64,000 nucleotides of DNA from Capra hircus (lineage: Eukaryota; Chordata; Mammalia; Artiodactyla; Bovidae): NCBI RefSeq assembly GCF_001704415.2, contig NC_030814.1, positions 74,827,121 to 74,891,120 of the forward strand, read 5' to 3'. The notes beneath the pieces were generated by a model that was not told the origin of the DNA, did no database searches, and saw only the letters and a program-made list of their open reading frames with translations. A program made the translations under genes and the position numbers. Positions within the stretch are counted from its first letter, which is position 1. Each line of letters opens with the position of its first letter. Positions 34,033 to 45,125 of the stretch are shown here, piece by piece.

Positions 34033-34299
34033 TGAGCAGAATAAAATTTAAATCTGATTTTTTATTTACAACTTCCCTAGTGATTTTGAAGCTAGAAAAA
34101 TATAGGGGTCTCACACTGCCTCCTTTCTTGGCAGTGACACTAAAGAGCCACCATATTACAAAGTAGACCCTGAAAGGGGAACAAAGTCTCATTTGCTGAT
34201 GGTTACAGGCAAACAACTTCAACGATTTCTCTCTCCTAGCATCTGCTATTTAACATCAACTTTGTCTCTCCTCTCTGATGCCAGACAAACTAAATGATC
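34033..34299 (-). repeat. Inverted repeat, right arm
   Basis: Reverse-complement partner of 33407-33674. Matching short frames on opposite strands (RPLYFSSFKITREV, plus 33587 onward and minus below 34222) reflect this symmetry and are not evidence of a protein. The outer limit is at 'taaatgatca'. Confidence 0.93.
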
Positions 34300-34814
34300 A
34301 GGGCTACCACTTGCTATTGAACATCCAAAGAGATTAAATTTCAAATATTCACAAGAGATTGATATTGCTGGAAGAAAAACTGGAAGCCGATAAATTGCTA
34401 GATTGAGTTTACGGCTCCATATGTAATGTCATCTAAAAGAGGATGTGACAGTTTGCAAAACAAGCAGGCTCCAGGCAGCATAAGCATTTGGCTCAGGCAT
34501 TTTAACAAGAACGGCAAAACTGGATTCTTGCATCCGCGGTGCCTCCAACCCTCTCATGATTCTATCATTATTTGGGTGTCTCTCTTATTGTGTTCTAGCT
34601 AGCAAACTCACAGCAAGGTGACCCAGCTTAATAGACTCATTCAGCAGTTCATGGCTCAAGAAAACCCCAAATGAAATTACATGACACATTACATATTCAC
34701 TTAGGCAAAATAAATCAGTCTGATATTTCAGGACTCCCAGTAGTTCTAATTCAATGGGAAAAAGAAAACAGAAGGAGCCTGCCATCTCTGTTTCTCATCA
34801 GATTATGTACAGGT
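34300..34814. other. No feature recognised
   Basis: 515 bases of unique-looking sequence with no supportable gene. Confidence 0.5.
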
Positions 34815-34829
34815 AGTTGGCATGAGTCA

Positions 34830-35104
34830 CAGAGAAAGGCAATGGCACCCCACTCCAATACTCTTGCCTGGAAAATCCCATGGACAGAGGAGCCTGGTAG
34901 GCTATAGTCCATGGGGTCGCTAAGAGTTGGACACAACTGGGCGACTTCACTTTCACTTCTCACTTTCATGCCTTGTAGAAGGAAATGGCAACCCACTCCA
35001 GTGTTCTTGCCTGGAGAATCCCAGGGACAGGGGAGCCTGGTGGGCTGCCATCTATGGGGTTGTACAGAGTCAGACACGACTGACTGAAGAGACTTAGCAG
35101 CAGC
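34830..35104 (+). mobile_element. Bov-A2 SINE, full length, sense
   Basis: Perfect 15-bp TSD AGTTGGCATGAGTCA (34815-34829 and 35105-35119). Two Bov-A units joined by 'cttctcactttcatgccttg', ending with (AGC)n. A textbook intact dimer. Confidence 0.97.
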
Positions 35105-35119
35105 AGTTGGCATGAGTCA

Positions 35120-36640
35120 AGTCATTCCCTTTTTTAAGAAGCTGTTAATCATCAAAGAGAGAGAGAGAGATGGTAGTATTTTGAGTACTTTTCCACAACA
35201 ATTACCTTTTCATTTGTAATTTCAGAAACTAGTTTTTTTCTTTCCATCCTACAGGTGAAAATGTTTTCCTAACTCTGACAGATATTCATAGTGAAAAGCA
35301 AAACTTATGTTCTAGTATCTTTTTTTTCTTTTAATTTAATTCACTTATAGTATAGGTAATAGATCTGTTCTAGATATAGATATACTGTCAATAATTAAAG
35401 CAAACAAAAATATCATTTAGGCTGACTTTGCTTGGGATCTTTGCTAAAGTATTCTGGGCTTTTACGGTCTTAGAGAAATCACTACACTGTTTATATGAAT
35501 AGATTTTTAGTCACTGATCATATTAAATAAATAATTTCCCAACCTTTAAGAATAGAAACAACTTCAGCAGGACAAAACCCCTTTTCTTTGTCAAGGATAC
35601 TACCCCACATAGAACAGTGTATGCATTGCCCCTGATAGCCTGTCCAGGCCCTTTTCTCAGGCCTTGGGAAAGAAAGCTTTGGGCAGGATGTAGCAGAGAA
35701 GAGACCAGGAGCTGGAGAAAAACCACCCTCCCTCTTGAGGCTTTGTCTGTTTCTTCTTTCCCCTCTGTCACTTCAGTACATAACTGACAGTAGGTAGCAT
35801 TCCACTGAAAATGTTCCGACAAGACTGGGGTTAGTGGTAATAACATAATTCTACCCAAGGTTCTAAAGCCATACAGTTATTCAGGGCAAAAAGGCAATTC
35901 AAATGTTTTCCTTTTCATCTTCATAGTCATACTATCTCATCTTTCAGCATATTAATTCATCTCCTTAAATTATAAATAGCATAAGCTTATTTTGATGTAT
36001 TTTAGAAAAGGCATTGACTAAACAAAACTCATTTGTCCACTTTTTTTTTGAAGGAATCTGTGTCCATTTAGACTTAATCTTTTCCTTTTTTCCATTCATA
36101 TTCCTTCTTCCCTCCCTTCCTTCCTTCTTTTTGCAAACATACCCCAAAGGTATTTTTACTCTTACTTCCTATGTCTAACATTTAAATTCTTATTTAGAGT
36201 GTGTCAAAATAGAAGTAGCATATAAATATTCTGAGAATTGGAGAGCTAATTAAATATATGTCAAAGAAAATAATCTTGTAAAAAAGGAAAGTACCATATC
36301 CTTTATAGAACTCTAGCTTCAAAATTGTTTTAGACATCTGTCTGATACTTTCAGCTCATAAATTGTTATCATAATACAAAAACAAGCCTGAATTAAATTA
36401 ATTCTTACTGTTCTATGAATATCTTACTTTCAGAACTGAAACATACTTAATATTTTTGTTTTTAGTAAGATTTTGTATTTTTCATAATATCATTATTTTT
36501 AAAATATTAGTGCTTATGACATTCTAACCTATAGGGAAATTTAATCTCAAATATATTTATGATAAAACTATATTTTTAGAGAAATATATCCTCCTTTCAT
36601 ATTCTCTTACTATGTGTCATCAGTTGTATGGGATCTGTGG
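35120..36640. other. No gene recognised
   Basis: 1.5 kb AT-rich. A (GA)n run lies at 35155-35169 and a CT-rich patch at 36105-36130. A 111-codon minus frame (35523-35858) lies in a slightly GC-richer patch but shows no domain. Confidence 0.5.
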
Positions 36641-36904
36641 CTGTTACTGCTGCTGCTAAGTCACTTCAGTCATGTCTGACTCTGTGCAACCCCATAGCCT
36701 GCAGCCCACCAGGCTCCCTTGTCCCTGGGATTCTCCAGGCAAGAACACTGGAGTGGGTTGCCATGTCCTTCTCCAATGCATGAAAGTGAAAAGTGAAAGT
36801 GAAGACGCTCAGTCGTTTCCTACTCTTAGCAACCCCATGGACTGCAGCCCACCAGGCTCCTCCACCCATCAGATTTTCCAGGCAAGAGTACTGGAGTGGG
36901 GTGC
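36641..36904 (-). mobile_element. Bov-A2 SINE, antisense
   Basis: Starts with the complement of the (AGC)n tail (GCTGCTGCT), then antisense second unit, linker complement (ATGCATGAAAGTGAAAAGTG) and antisense first unit. A short possible TSD, CTGTGG, is at 36635-36640 and 36905-36910. Confidence 0.93.
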
Positions 36905-36910
36905 CTGTGG

Positions 36911-37372
36911 AGGCAAGCCCTAAACATTTTCTCAGCCCATCTAGATAGCAATGTGAGAACTTCTTTCCATATATTCATATTCATATGCACTATATATACT
37001 TTCTGATATATTTATGATAAAACTGGATAAAGTTTCTAATTCTGTCTTCATTTCCCTCTAAATCTTGATTAATGGATATAACACTTGCACCCTAAAAAAC
37101 ATGAACTGAGTTATAACCTAGCAATATTACCTGCATTTTGTACACAGCAATGAAAAATGTCAGAATTCAGCTCTGTGCTAAGTCTGCTGACCTGTTAGGT
37201 TAGCGTTAAGAAAGGCATTTTCCATCCCAAGGCCTGAGTCTCCTGATATATTAAATAAGAAAAATTTAAAAGCTAGTTTCTACATCTACTTTCAACTCAC
37301 AGATTTTAAGCCTTTTCTTTGTTTTATTGTGTACTATGGTTTCATTTTAAAATCAATCTTATTAAAGTATGA
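36911..37372. other. No feature recognised
   Basis: 460 AT-rich bases with nothing assignable. Confidence 0.5.
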
Positions 37373-37555
37373 AGCAGAAGTTGCTCAGTTGTGTCTGACT
37401 CTTTGCAACCCCATGGACTATATGGTCCATGGAATTCTCCAGGCCAGAATACTGGAGTGGGTACTTTCCCTTCTCCAAGGGATCTTCCCAACCCAGGGAT
37501 TAAACTCAGGTCTCCCGCATTACAGGCAGATTCTTTACCAGCTGAGCCACCAGGG
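37373..37555 (-). mobile_element. Bov-tA SINE, antisense
   Basis: Antisense Bov-A ('ccagaatactggagtgggta') with a short deletion after it, then the antisense tRNA head ending GAGCCACCAGGGAAC. The CATGGACTATATGGTCCATGG variant resembles the copies at 945 and 3287. Confidence 0.9.
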
Positions 37556-37616
37556 AACACTTTACAGATACAAAAGTACTGATTTTAAAGTGTATCATTC
37601 ATGAATTTTGACTGAT

Positions 37617-37665
37617 ATACATATATATCAGTTGAGTGATTATATATATATATATATATATATAA
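37617..37665. repeat. (TA)n microsatellite
   Basis: A short ATATAT run, a 17-base break, then a pure TA run (about 37641-37664). Confidence 0.9.
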
Positions 37666-38064
37666 AACTAGCATTTCAAACAGAAGACATTTTCAGCTTC
37701 TCAGAAAGTGCCCTCAGGGCCTTTTCTGGTGACTTGTAAGCCTTCCATGTGGCTGCCGGCAATCACTCACTGATAGCCCCTCTGACTGTCCTAGAAGAAC
37801 ATGTATATTTAGTCATTCAGGATGGCTTCTTTTGTCTGAATTATACTCAGTATAATCTATTTGAGAAATGTACATATTCTTATGAGTATCAGCAGATTAT
37901 TTCTTTTTATTGAGAAATCACATTCTTTTTTGTGTATTTACTATATTTTGTTTAACCAATCGCCTGCTACTCTGAATATCTGTATACAAGTTTTTGTGTG
38001 GACATATGTTTTCATTTCTCTTGGTCCTTTATCTAGGAACAGAATTGCTGGAACTCATTATAAT

Positions 38065-38272
38065 TCTGGTGGCTCAGAGGTTAAAACGTCTGCCTGCAAT
38101 GCAGGAGACCTGGGTTCAATTCCTGGGTCAGGAAGATCCCCTGGAGAAGGAAATGGCAACCCACTCCAGTATTCTTGCCTGGAGAATCCCATGGACGGAG
38201 GAGCCTGGTGGGCTACAGTCCATGGGGTCGCAAAGAGTTGGACACGACTGAGTGACTTCACTTCACTTCACT
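38065..38272 (+). mobile_element. Bov-tA SINE in L1, sense, 10-bp TSD
   Basis: TSD TCATTATAAT at 38055-38064 and 38273-38282. Complete head (GGTTCAATTCC B box), Bov-A body and (CACTT)n end. Close to consensus, so young. Confidence 0.96.
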
Positions 38273-39135
38273 TCATTATAATCCTGTTTAATCATTTGAT
38301 AAACTGCCCAACTGCTTTCCAAAGTGACTGCATCATATGATATTTCCCAGTTAATGAGGGTTTTAATTTCTCCATCCCTTGTCAAAATATATTATTATCT
38401 GTCTTTTTTGAATTGTTATCTCATTGTGGTTTTGATCTGCAATCCTCTCATGTCTAATGATACTGATATATTCATGTACTTACTGCCATTTTTATATATT
38501 CTTTGGGAAAATATCTATTCATATTATTTGTCCAGTTTTAATTGTGCTATTTCTTTTTATTTTTGAGCTATATGAATTATCTACATCCTTAACAGATATG
38601 TTATTTGCAAACTATTCTCCTATTCTGTGAGTTGTATTTCACTTTCTTGATGGTGTCCTTTGAGAATTTTTCATTTTGATGATGTTCAATTTATTTTTTA
38701 TTTGTAAGTATGGGCTTTTGTTGCCATGTCTAAGAAACCATTACATCATACAAGATTATGAATATTTATGCTTATATTAAAGACTCTTAGTTTTCTCTCA
38801 TATTTAGGTCTTTGATCCATTTTGAATTCATTTTGGTATATGGTGTGAGGTAGGGGCCCACTCAATTCTTTTGCCTATGGATGTGCAATTGTCCCTTTAT
38901 TGAAAATACCATTCTTTCTCTGTTGAACTATCTTGGTATCCTTGTTAAAATCCTTTGATTGTAAATGAGGATTTATTTTCGGACTCTCAGTTCTGTTCCA
39001 TAGCTCTATATGGCTTAGCTATACCATACTATCTTGATTGCTGCACCCTTGTAATAAGTTATTAACCTTATAACTTATGAATTTGCTAAATATATTTACT
39101 AGTTCTAATGATTTTGGTAGGGCTCCTTGGATTGT

Positions 39136-39173
39136 ATATATAGATATAGATATAGATATATAGATATAGATAT
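39136..39173 (+). repeat. (TAGATA)n tandem repeat
   Basis: About six imperfect TAGATA units inside the ancient L1, probably grown after its insertion. Confidence 0.88.
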
Positions 39174-39489
39174 AATGTCATCAACAAGTAAACAGTTTTT
39201 CTTCCTCCTTTTAAACTGAATATTTTTTATTTATTTTCATTGCCTGGTTGGAATCTCTATTACAGTTTTAGTTAGACATAATAAGAATAAATACCCTTGT
39301 CTTATTCTCAAATTTACAGGGAGAAACATTCATTCTTTTACCATTAACTATGATGTTAAGCGTAAGAGTCTATAAATGTCCTTTTATAGTCTCTTCTTTA
39401 TTTGCTAAAAACTTTTATCAAAAATTGATGTTAAATGTTATTAAAATAAGTCTATTTGTTTTAAACAAATATAATATTTTGCTTCCTGT

Positions 39490-39742
39490 GAACTAGGCAC
39501 TGCTCTAAAATGCTTTACAAATAGTACCTCATTTAATCCTCTACCAATTCTGGTAACTTGAACTAGTTTTGAACAAATAATGAACTATTATTGCCCCATT
39601 CACAGATAAAGAAATAGGCAGAGAGAGTTTAAGTAACTTGCCCAAAATGACATGGCTAATAAATAGCAAATGTGGGATCTGAACTAAGAGAATTTGTCTC
39701 CAGAACCTGTAGTGGTAACCATTATGTCATGCTGCTCATTTT
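39490..39742 (-). mobile_element. MIR SINE, near full length, antisense
   Basis: Antisense order is complete: 'ggcactgctctaaaatgctttac', 'cctcatttaatcctc', 'ccccattcacagataaagaa', 'aagtaacttgcccaaaatgac', 'gggatctgaac', 'accattatgtcatgctgct'. About 250 bases, one of the best-preserved old SINEs here. Confidence 0.88.
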
Positions 39743-40169
39743 CCAAGTGTTCCTTGCAAATGGTACAGCCTAAATAAGCACAGCCAAGATTAGTTTTCTC
39801 TAACAGTGAGTAAGCAGTTGTGTAAACCATGCAAGAATTGCCAACCACTCAATACATTAAACAAGATAGTGCGTGGATAGAGATAAAACAGGTGATAAAG
39901 ATTCCAATATATTTCAATAAAGTCATTTGACAATCTGTTTTCCTCATGCTTACTTAGCACAATTCCAAGTACTAAGTCTTGTAATATACTTCTCCATTCT
40001 CACTGAAACATACGGGCTATATTCCAAAATTTCAGAAACTATTTTCTCAGAGAAACAGTTTATATGAATAAATGATTATATTCTTCAAAAAAGCACACAC
40101 ACGCAAAGCCTCTGTAACTCATGGTGATGTTTTAGTGATGCATTCAAGATTGGCCTTCTAATCAACATG
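39743..40169. other. No feature recognised
   Basis: 430 bases of AT-rich unique-looking sequence; a short ACACACACG patch at 40095-40103. Confidence 0.5.
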
Positions 40170-40350
40170 CTTGACGTTAAAGTTCATCTCCTCCTCTGGC
40201 AAACTGGATACTCTTGGACAAATCATTTAACTTTCTGTTCTACTTGTTTCTCCATCTATACAATTGGGATAACAGCACTACCTATTGTAAGAGCATTAAA
40301 GAGAGTGCTGAATGGTAAATTGCATATGCGGTACCTGAAACATTGCTTAG
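40170..40350 (+). mobile_element. MIR SINE relic, sense
   Basis: Shows 'ctcttggacaaatcatttaac', 'tgtttctccatctatacaattggg' and 'cattgcttagtac' in MIR order. The opposite orientation to the MIR 430 bases upstream. Confidence 0.68.
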
Positions 40351-41814
40351 TACGTTCAATTAGTGTCAATTTTACTTTCACTCATAAATTGTACTAATTC
40401 AGTGAAACCTATCATAATTTCTTACACTGTTTCTATAGGAAAATCAATTCTGAATTCCAAATGGGACACCAGGCCCACATTTAAACCAAAACAGAGGAAA
40501 TGTCATTGGCAAATGTTTGGGGCCAAAGTAGAAGCTTTGTGTTATCATGTTGATTTTATTGCTCAATATAATCTTGAGATAGTATTTGTAAATCATTTAT
40601 TATTGAAACTCCTACAATGGAAATGTTAAAAAATATTCACAAGAGGTTCCCATTAAGTTACAATATACTCTGAATTCTCTACTGGTAGCATCCTGTATCT
40701 ATATATTCTTGAAATCGAGCTCTATCAGTTTGATATGATTCATGAATGCATTCCATGCTTGTACTATAAAACCAAGAGGGAAATAATGCCTTCACTTGAA
40801 AAAGAATCCATAGAGATCTGGCTTCGTTATGGGATGTTCTTCTCACTCACATTTTTTTTTTGTTTTATTTATATTTCAGTTTCTAGCAGCTACAAAACTG
40901 TATTCAAAATATCCAAAGTGTTAAATCTTCTACAAAGACCAGCTGTCTACCCAACTGCAAGTTTTTAAAATTAAGCTTTCTAGATTGGAGGGCCAAGAAG
41001 GAAAAAAGAAGAAAAAATAGAGGGTAGAATAGGTCGATTGAGTACATATGAAAGTCAAAGCGTTAGTTTCTATTATAAGAAAACAGCTAAATAGATCAAA
41101 ATCTTACAATATATGAATCTAAAAATGCTTCCGTATGTTATTCTCTAATGAGAGTGATGGACAAACCAAGAATGTCAACAACTTCATATGTTAGTCCAGC
41201 TATACTTTACCAAATAAACCCCAGTTTATGTGCTAACAAATGCTATTCTTGCCAAAATGATAATTTTTACCATAAAAATGTCATGAGGAATAGAGCAAAA
41301 ATTTTATAGCGGAAAAATTTGGAGCAACGAACTGGAGATACGACTGATTCTCGTTCAGTATAGCTGGGATAAATATTAAATCTTAGTAATCAGTTTTCTA
41401 ATAGAAACCTCATTTCAACCTTAATTATATCTATTCTCTTGGTGCCATGACTATAAAAATTCAAGGAGAAAAATATTTAAGAATAAGTTGTCATTCATGA
41501 AAGAGTTTCAGTCCCTTTGGAATGGATCATGATTCACTGTGACCAGCACAATTATTTCTTGCTAGCACAAGGATCACTTCACTGGGTGAAATACCTTAGG
41601 CTTCTCCCCATCTCATCTATACCTTATTAAGAAAATTCTAAATACATTTTTTTTTCTTTTTTGCCTGCTCTTACTATGGTAACTAATAATACTGATACAC
41701 TAAAGCATAGTGTCTTGAGTTTGCTATAGACTGCCTTTAGAAAATAGTAACATTTTAGGAAACAAGAAGGGTAGCTTTGTGTATAAATAAAGAAATATAT
41801 TTGTTTTGGTTCAA
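40351..41814. other. No gene recognised
   Basis: 1.46 kb AT-rich. Frames of 76-88 codons at 40363-40968 have no domains, and their composition matches the non-coding surroundings. Confidence 0.5.
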
Positions 41815-41905
41815 AATATGTATATGTGATATATCTGTGTGTATGTATGTGTATAGGACATGTGTGTGTATATATGTATACACACATATAAATATATATA
41901 GAGAG
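41815..41905. repeat. TG/TA/CA low-complexity tract
   Basis: Mixed (TATG), (TGTG), (ATAC) and (TATA) units ending in GAGAGA, directly 5' of a SINE. Confidence 0.85.
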
Positions 41906-42110
41906 AGACTTCCCTGGTGGCTCATATGATAAAGAGTCTGCCTGCAGGCAGTGCCGGAGACCTGGGTTCAATTCTTGGGTCAGGAAGATCCCCTGGAGAA
42001 GGAAATGGCAACTCACTCCAGCATTCTTGCCTGGAAAAACCCATGGGCAGAGGAGCCTGACAGGCTTCAGTTCATGGGGTTGCAGAGTCAGACATGACTG
42101 AGCAACTAAC
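41906..42110 (+). mobile_element. Bov-tA SINE, sense
   Basis: Head 'gacttccctggtggctcata' with an internal repeat 'gcctgcaggcagtgccgg', then Bov-A body and end 'gactgagcaactaacc'. Confidence 0.92.
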
Positions 42111-42840
42111 CCTGGAAAAGAGACAAAGAAACTGATTTTGTAAACAAACATTTTGGCATATGATTAAATATTCAAATGCTTTATGGTCATTTCCAAACAA
42201 CACATTCCAAATGTGTAGAAGAGAGTTACTTGCTGTCATAAACTCAGTGAGGAAGATTTTTTTGGGGGTGACCCACTTTCAGAGGAGAGCGATATCATCC
42301 AGATGTGGCCCTGCAATTACTGACATCTGCTGAAAGAGCTGGGTCACTACCAGCTGAAAGACCCCAGCATGTGTTAATCAGGAACACTCTTGCCGACTTT
42401 GGGCAGTGGAAATATTTTAGTTTATATATGGCCTGTATCACTCGAATGCCTGGCAACTTCAATTATTTCTCCTCTCTGCCCTCTATTCAGCCCAGCTTCC
42501 TCACCGGAAGGGTCTTGCTTTATGGGTACCCAACCCCACACAATCAAGTCAGTAAGTCCTGCTGATGCCTCTGACTCAGGGAGGTAAAGAAGCAAGTTAT
42601 GTTTATCCTGGCTCCTCAACTCCCCAGGATGGAGCACCTAAAAGCAAGCAATACTCTTTCTTGCAGACTCTTTGCAGTGTTATCTGAAATGTCTCCCTCC
42701 ATGACAGGACTAATGATTGGCATGGAAGAGAATGCGAGAAATCCCCTTTTGCCAAATCGGTTAAGGTGAGGGGAAACAAAGGAATTAAAACTATTCAGAG
42801 GACAAGAACCTCCATCCTGCCATATGTACAGTCAGAACCT
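42111..42840. other. No gene supported
   Basis: 730 bases, slightly GC-richer at 42300-42650 where frames of 65-86 codons overlap in three registers on both strands. Overlap without preference argues against coding. Confidence 0.45.
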
Positions 42841-42851
42841 AACCACTCACC

Positions 42852-43051
42852 TTGGTGGCTCAGTTGGTAAAGAATCTGCTTTCAATGCAGGAGACTCAAG
42901 TTCATTCCCTGGGTCAGGAAGACCCCTTGGAGAAAGAAATCACAACCCACTACTGTATTCTTGCCTGGAGAATTCCATAAACAGAGAAGCCTGGCAGGCT
43001 GCAGTCCATGGGGTTGCAAAGAGTTGGACACGACTGAGTGACTAAACCACC
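42852..43051 (+). mobile_element. Bov-tA SINE, sense, 11-bp TSD
   Basis: Perfect TSD AACCACTCACC (42841-42851 and 43052-43062). Head, Bov-A body and 'gagtgactaaaccac' end present. Confidence 0.95.
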
Positions 43052-43344
43052 AACCACTCACCAATAATCAATGGAAACAGAGCAACTAGAAGTTGTTCAG
43101 AGCAATCCTTTATGGTAGGAAATAATGTTTCCAATATTTTTTTTTTCTCTCAATGAAGCTTAATAATATGTTCCAAGCTACTCACTATAATTTTGTTTTG
43201 GTTGGCTATTGTAAATCTAATGTTTCTTGTGGACTAAACGGTCAGAATCTCCAAAATAAATACAAAAGACATTGTTAAATATCATCAGTTGTGAACTTTT
43301 CATCAGAGTGAGAAATTATTTTAAAAGAAACTATGCATGAATAG

Positions 43345-43552
43345 TATGAAAGGTGAAAGTGTTAGTCATTCAGTCATGTCCGACTCTGCATGGACTATGG
43401 CCCACCAGGCTCCTCTGTTCATGGAATTCTCTAGGCAAGAATATTAGAGCTGCCATTCCCTCCTCCAGGGGAGCTTCCCAATCCAGGGATCGAATCTGGG
43501 TCTCCTACATTGCAGGCATATTCTTTACCATCTGAGCCACCAGGGAAGTCCC
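43345..43552 (-). mobile_element. Bov-tA SINE, antisense
   Basis: Antisense tail 'gtgaaagtgttagtcattca', Bov-A body with a deletion after 'cgactctgca', and antisense head ending CACCAGGGAAGTCCC. Confidence 0.92.
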
Positions 43553-44300
43553 TTATAAATGGTAGAGAACACTATATAAATATATACAATTTCTACCTGA
43601 TTTGAAGACATTTAATTGCATAATAAAAATGACCATCTCTTCAATAATTCTTACTTCTTATACTATATAACAAACTCACTCTATCTCTGCATATCAACAT
43701 TATCCTATATCCAAGTATATATATATACACACACACACACACACATATGCACACTCTCTTTTTTGAATAATTATATTGTCTAATCTTTTTCTCACTGACT
43801 TTGCTAATTACACATAACCCTCATATGATTGATCAATGTTTTGAAGGTATGGCAAGTGTCTCATACAGTGCTCTAGGGATTCAGGACAGGTTCCTATCAG
43901 AAGCCATTAAAAGTAGTTTTCATCTATAAATTTCCCTTGAGTTTACTTAGTAAGTGCTGGGTCTCTCTGATGTGCAACATCTCGTGGGCAGAATCTATTT
44001 GCTTTTCTAATTTTCATATTTTTGCCAGGTTTCTAACCAAGGGAAAAAAAATTCTAGGCAGGGATAATGTTATCTCTCCACTTCAAGACCTCTTAAATAA
44101 TACAAAATTAATTGCAATCTTTCTTTCTCAATGAAGCATAAAGACTTTCTAAAGAAAGCAGTTGTTGCTTGCTAGGTTAACCATACATTTTGAACTTAAA
44201 AGCTTTTTTTTTTTTTTAATTGCCAAGATCATACTTGATACAAAGAAAAATTTGCTGGTTTTTGAAAACTGTTTTTAAAGCTAGTTTAACTATAGGACTT
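43553..44300. other. No gene; (TA)n(CA)n microsatellite at 43716-43755
   Basis: 750 AT-rich bases. The only feature is a compound microsatellite, TATATATA followed by ACACAC. Confidence 0.6.
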
Positions 44301-44311
44301 CATTGAGGGTT

Positions 44312-44454
44312 CCTCCATCCTGGGATTTTCCAGGCAAGAGTACTGGAGTGGGTTGCCATTTCCTTCTCCAGGGGATCTTCCTGACCCAGGGATGGAACCC
44401 TGGTCTCCCGCATTGTAGGCAGATGCTTTTACCATCTGAGCCACCAGGGAAGTC
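44312..44454 (-). mobile_element. Bov-tA SINE, 3'-truncated, antisense
   Basis: TSD CATTGAGGGTT (44301-44311) and CATTAAGGGTT (44455-44465), 10 of 11 matching. The head and first half of Bov-A are present; the Bov-A 3' end is missing although the TSD is present. The insertion therefore used a shortened RNA or an internal priming site. Confidence 0.9.
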
Positions 44455-44465
44455 CATTAAGGGTT

Positions 44466-44909
44466 TAGACTTAGAGAAGACAATGAGGAAAGATGCTTAG
44501 ATGGTACAAATAAGCTAAAGAACAATAGAAAAGGATCTAGCAATCAGTGAGTCACTTTTTAATTAAAAATAAAAATTCATGAGATCCTGTGCAAGCAGTA
44601 AAGTACAGAAAGCTAATATTTGTTCATAAAACCATCTCAGTGAAAGTTGAATGCAGAATATTAAACTATTAGACTACTTATAAGATAGAGCAAAGGAGTT
44701 CATTTAATTCCTTAATAAATGGAAATAGAAAAACGTACTCTGAAAGGGAATAATATGCAGTCAACGTCTTACAAAAGATACATTGGCCATTGAGATGCAG
44801 GATGATTTATATTAGGATAATAGGCATTTTGTTTGTGGATCTCACATTTGTAAAGAAATGATTTCTTACTTTTTGCCCACTAAATTCCCCCCAGACTTCA
44901 AGCCCAGCT
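44466..44909. other. No feature recognised
   Basis: 440 AT-rich bases with no assignable repeat or gene. Confidence 0.5.
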
Positions 44910-44919
44910 AGTCTTTCTT

Positions 44920-45115
44920 CAGTTCAGTCCAGTCAGTTCAGTTGCTCAGTCGTGTCCAACTCTTTGGGACCCCATGAACCGCAGCACGCCAGGCCTCCCT
45001 GTCCATCACCATCTCCCGGAGTTCACTCAGACTCACATCCATTGAGTCTGTGATGCCATCCAGCCATCTCATCCTCTGTTGTCCCCTTCTCCTCCTGCCC
45101 CAGTCTCATTGGAAA
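44920..45115 (-). mobile_element. BovB LINE, very short copy with 10-bp TSD
   Basis: TSD AGTCTTTCTT at 44910-44919 and 45116-45125. Antisense BovB terminus with a slightly expanded CAGTTCAGTCC tail to about 45101, where 'cttctcctcctgcccc' ends. The remaining 'gtctcattggaaa' looks like sense BovB from just upstream, a tiny inverted 5' end. Confidence 0.93.
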
Positions 45116-45125
45116 AGTCTTTCTT

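Larger units (their letters stand above)
37815..39430 (-). mobile_element. Ancient L1 (L1M type), antisense, hosting a SINE
   Basis: Plus-strand landmarks are complements of L1 ORF2 C-terminus and 3' region: 'tgtggacatatgttttcatt', 'ggaacagaattgctgg', 'aactgcccaactgctttcc', 'gacaattgtccctttattg' style blocks, 'ttgaattcattttggtatatgg', 'ttgttaaaatcctttgattg'. All frames are broken. A Bov-tA (38065-38272) is inserted inside. Limits are approximate. Confidence 0.82.

Noticed and set aside
33587..34222. Two related small proteins on opposite strands (shared residues RPLYFSSFKITREV)
   Set aside because: The likeness is a by-product of the inverted DNA repeat; the frames diverge and break just outside the shared block.
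35523..35858. 111-codon minus-strand frame
   Set aside because: No domain, low-complexity ends and no conserved start context; treated as chance.
37617..37665. Satellite DNA or an origin-like AT tract
   Set aside because: A plain TA microsatellite of under 50 bases with no further structure.
42305..42637. Possible exon with 65-86-codon frames
   Set aside because: Three overlapping frames on both strands are open equally, as expected of a slightly GC-richer chance region; no domain or splice context.
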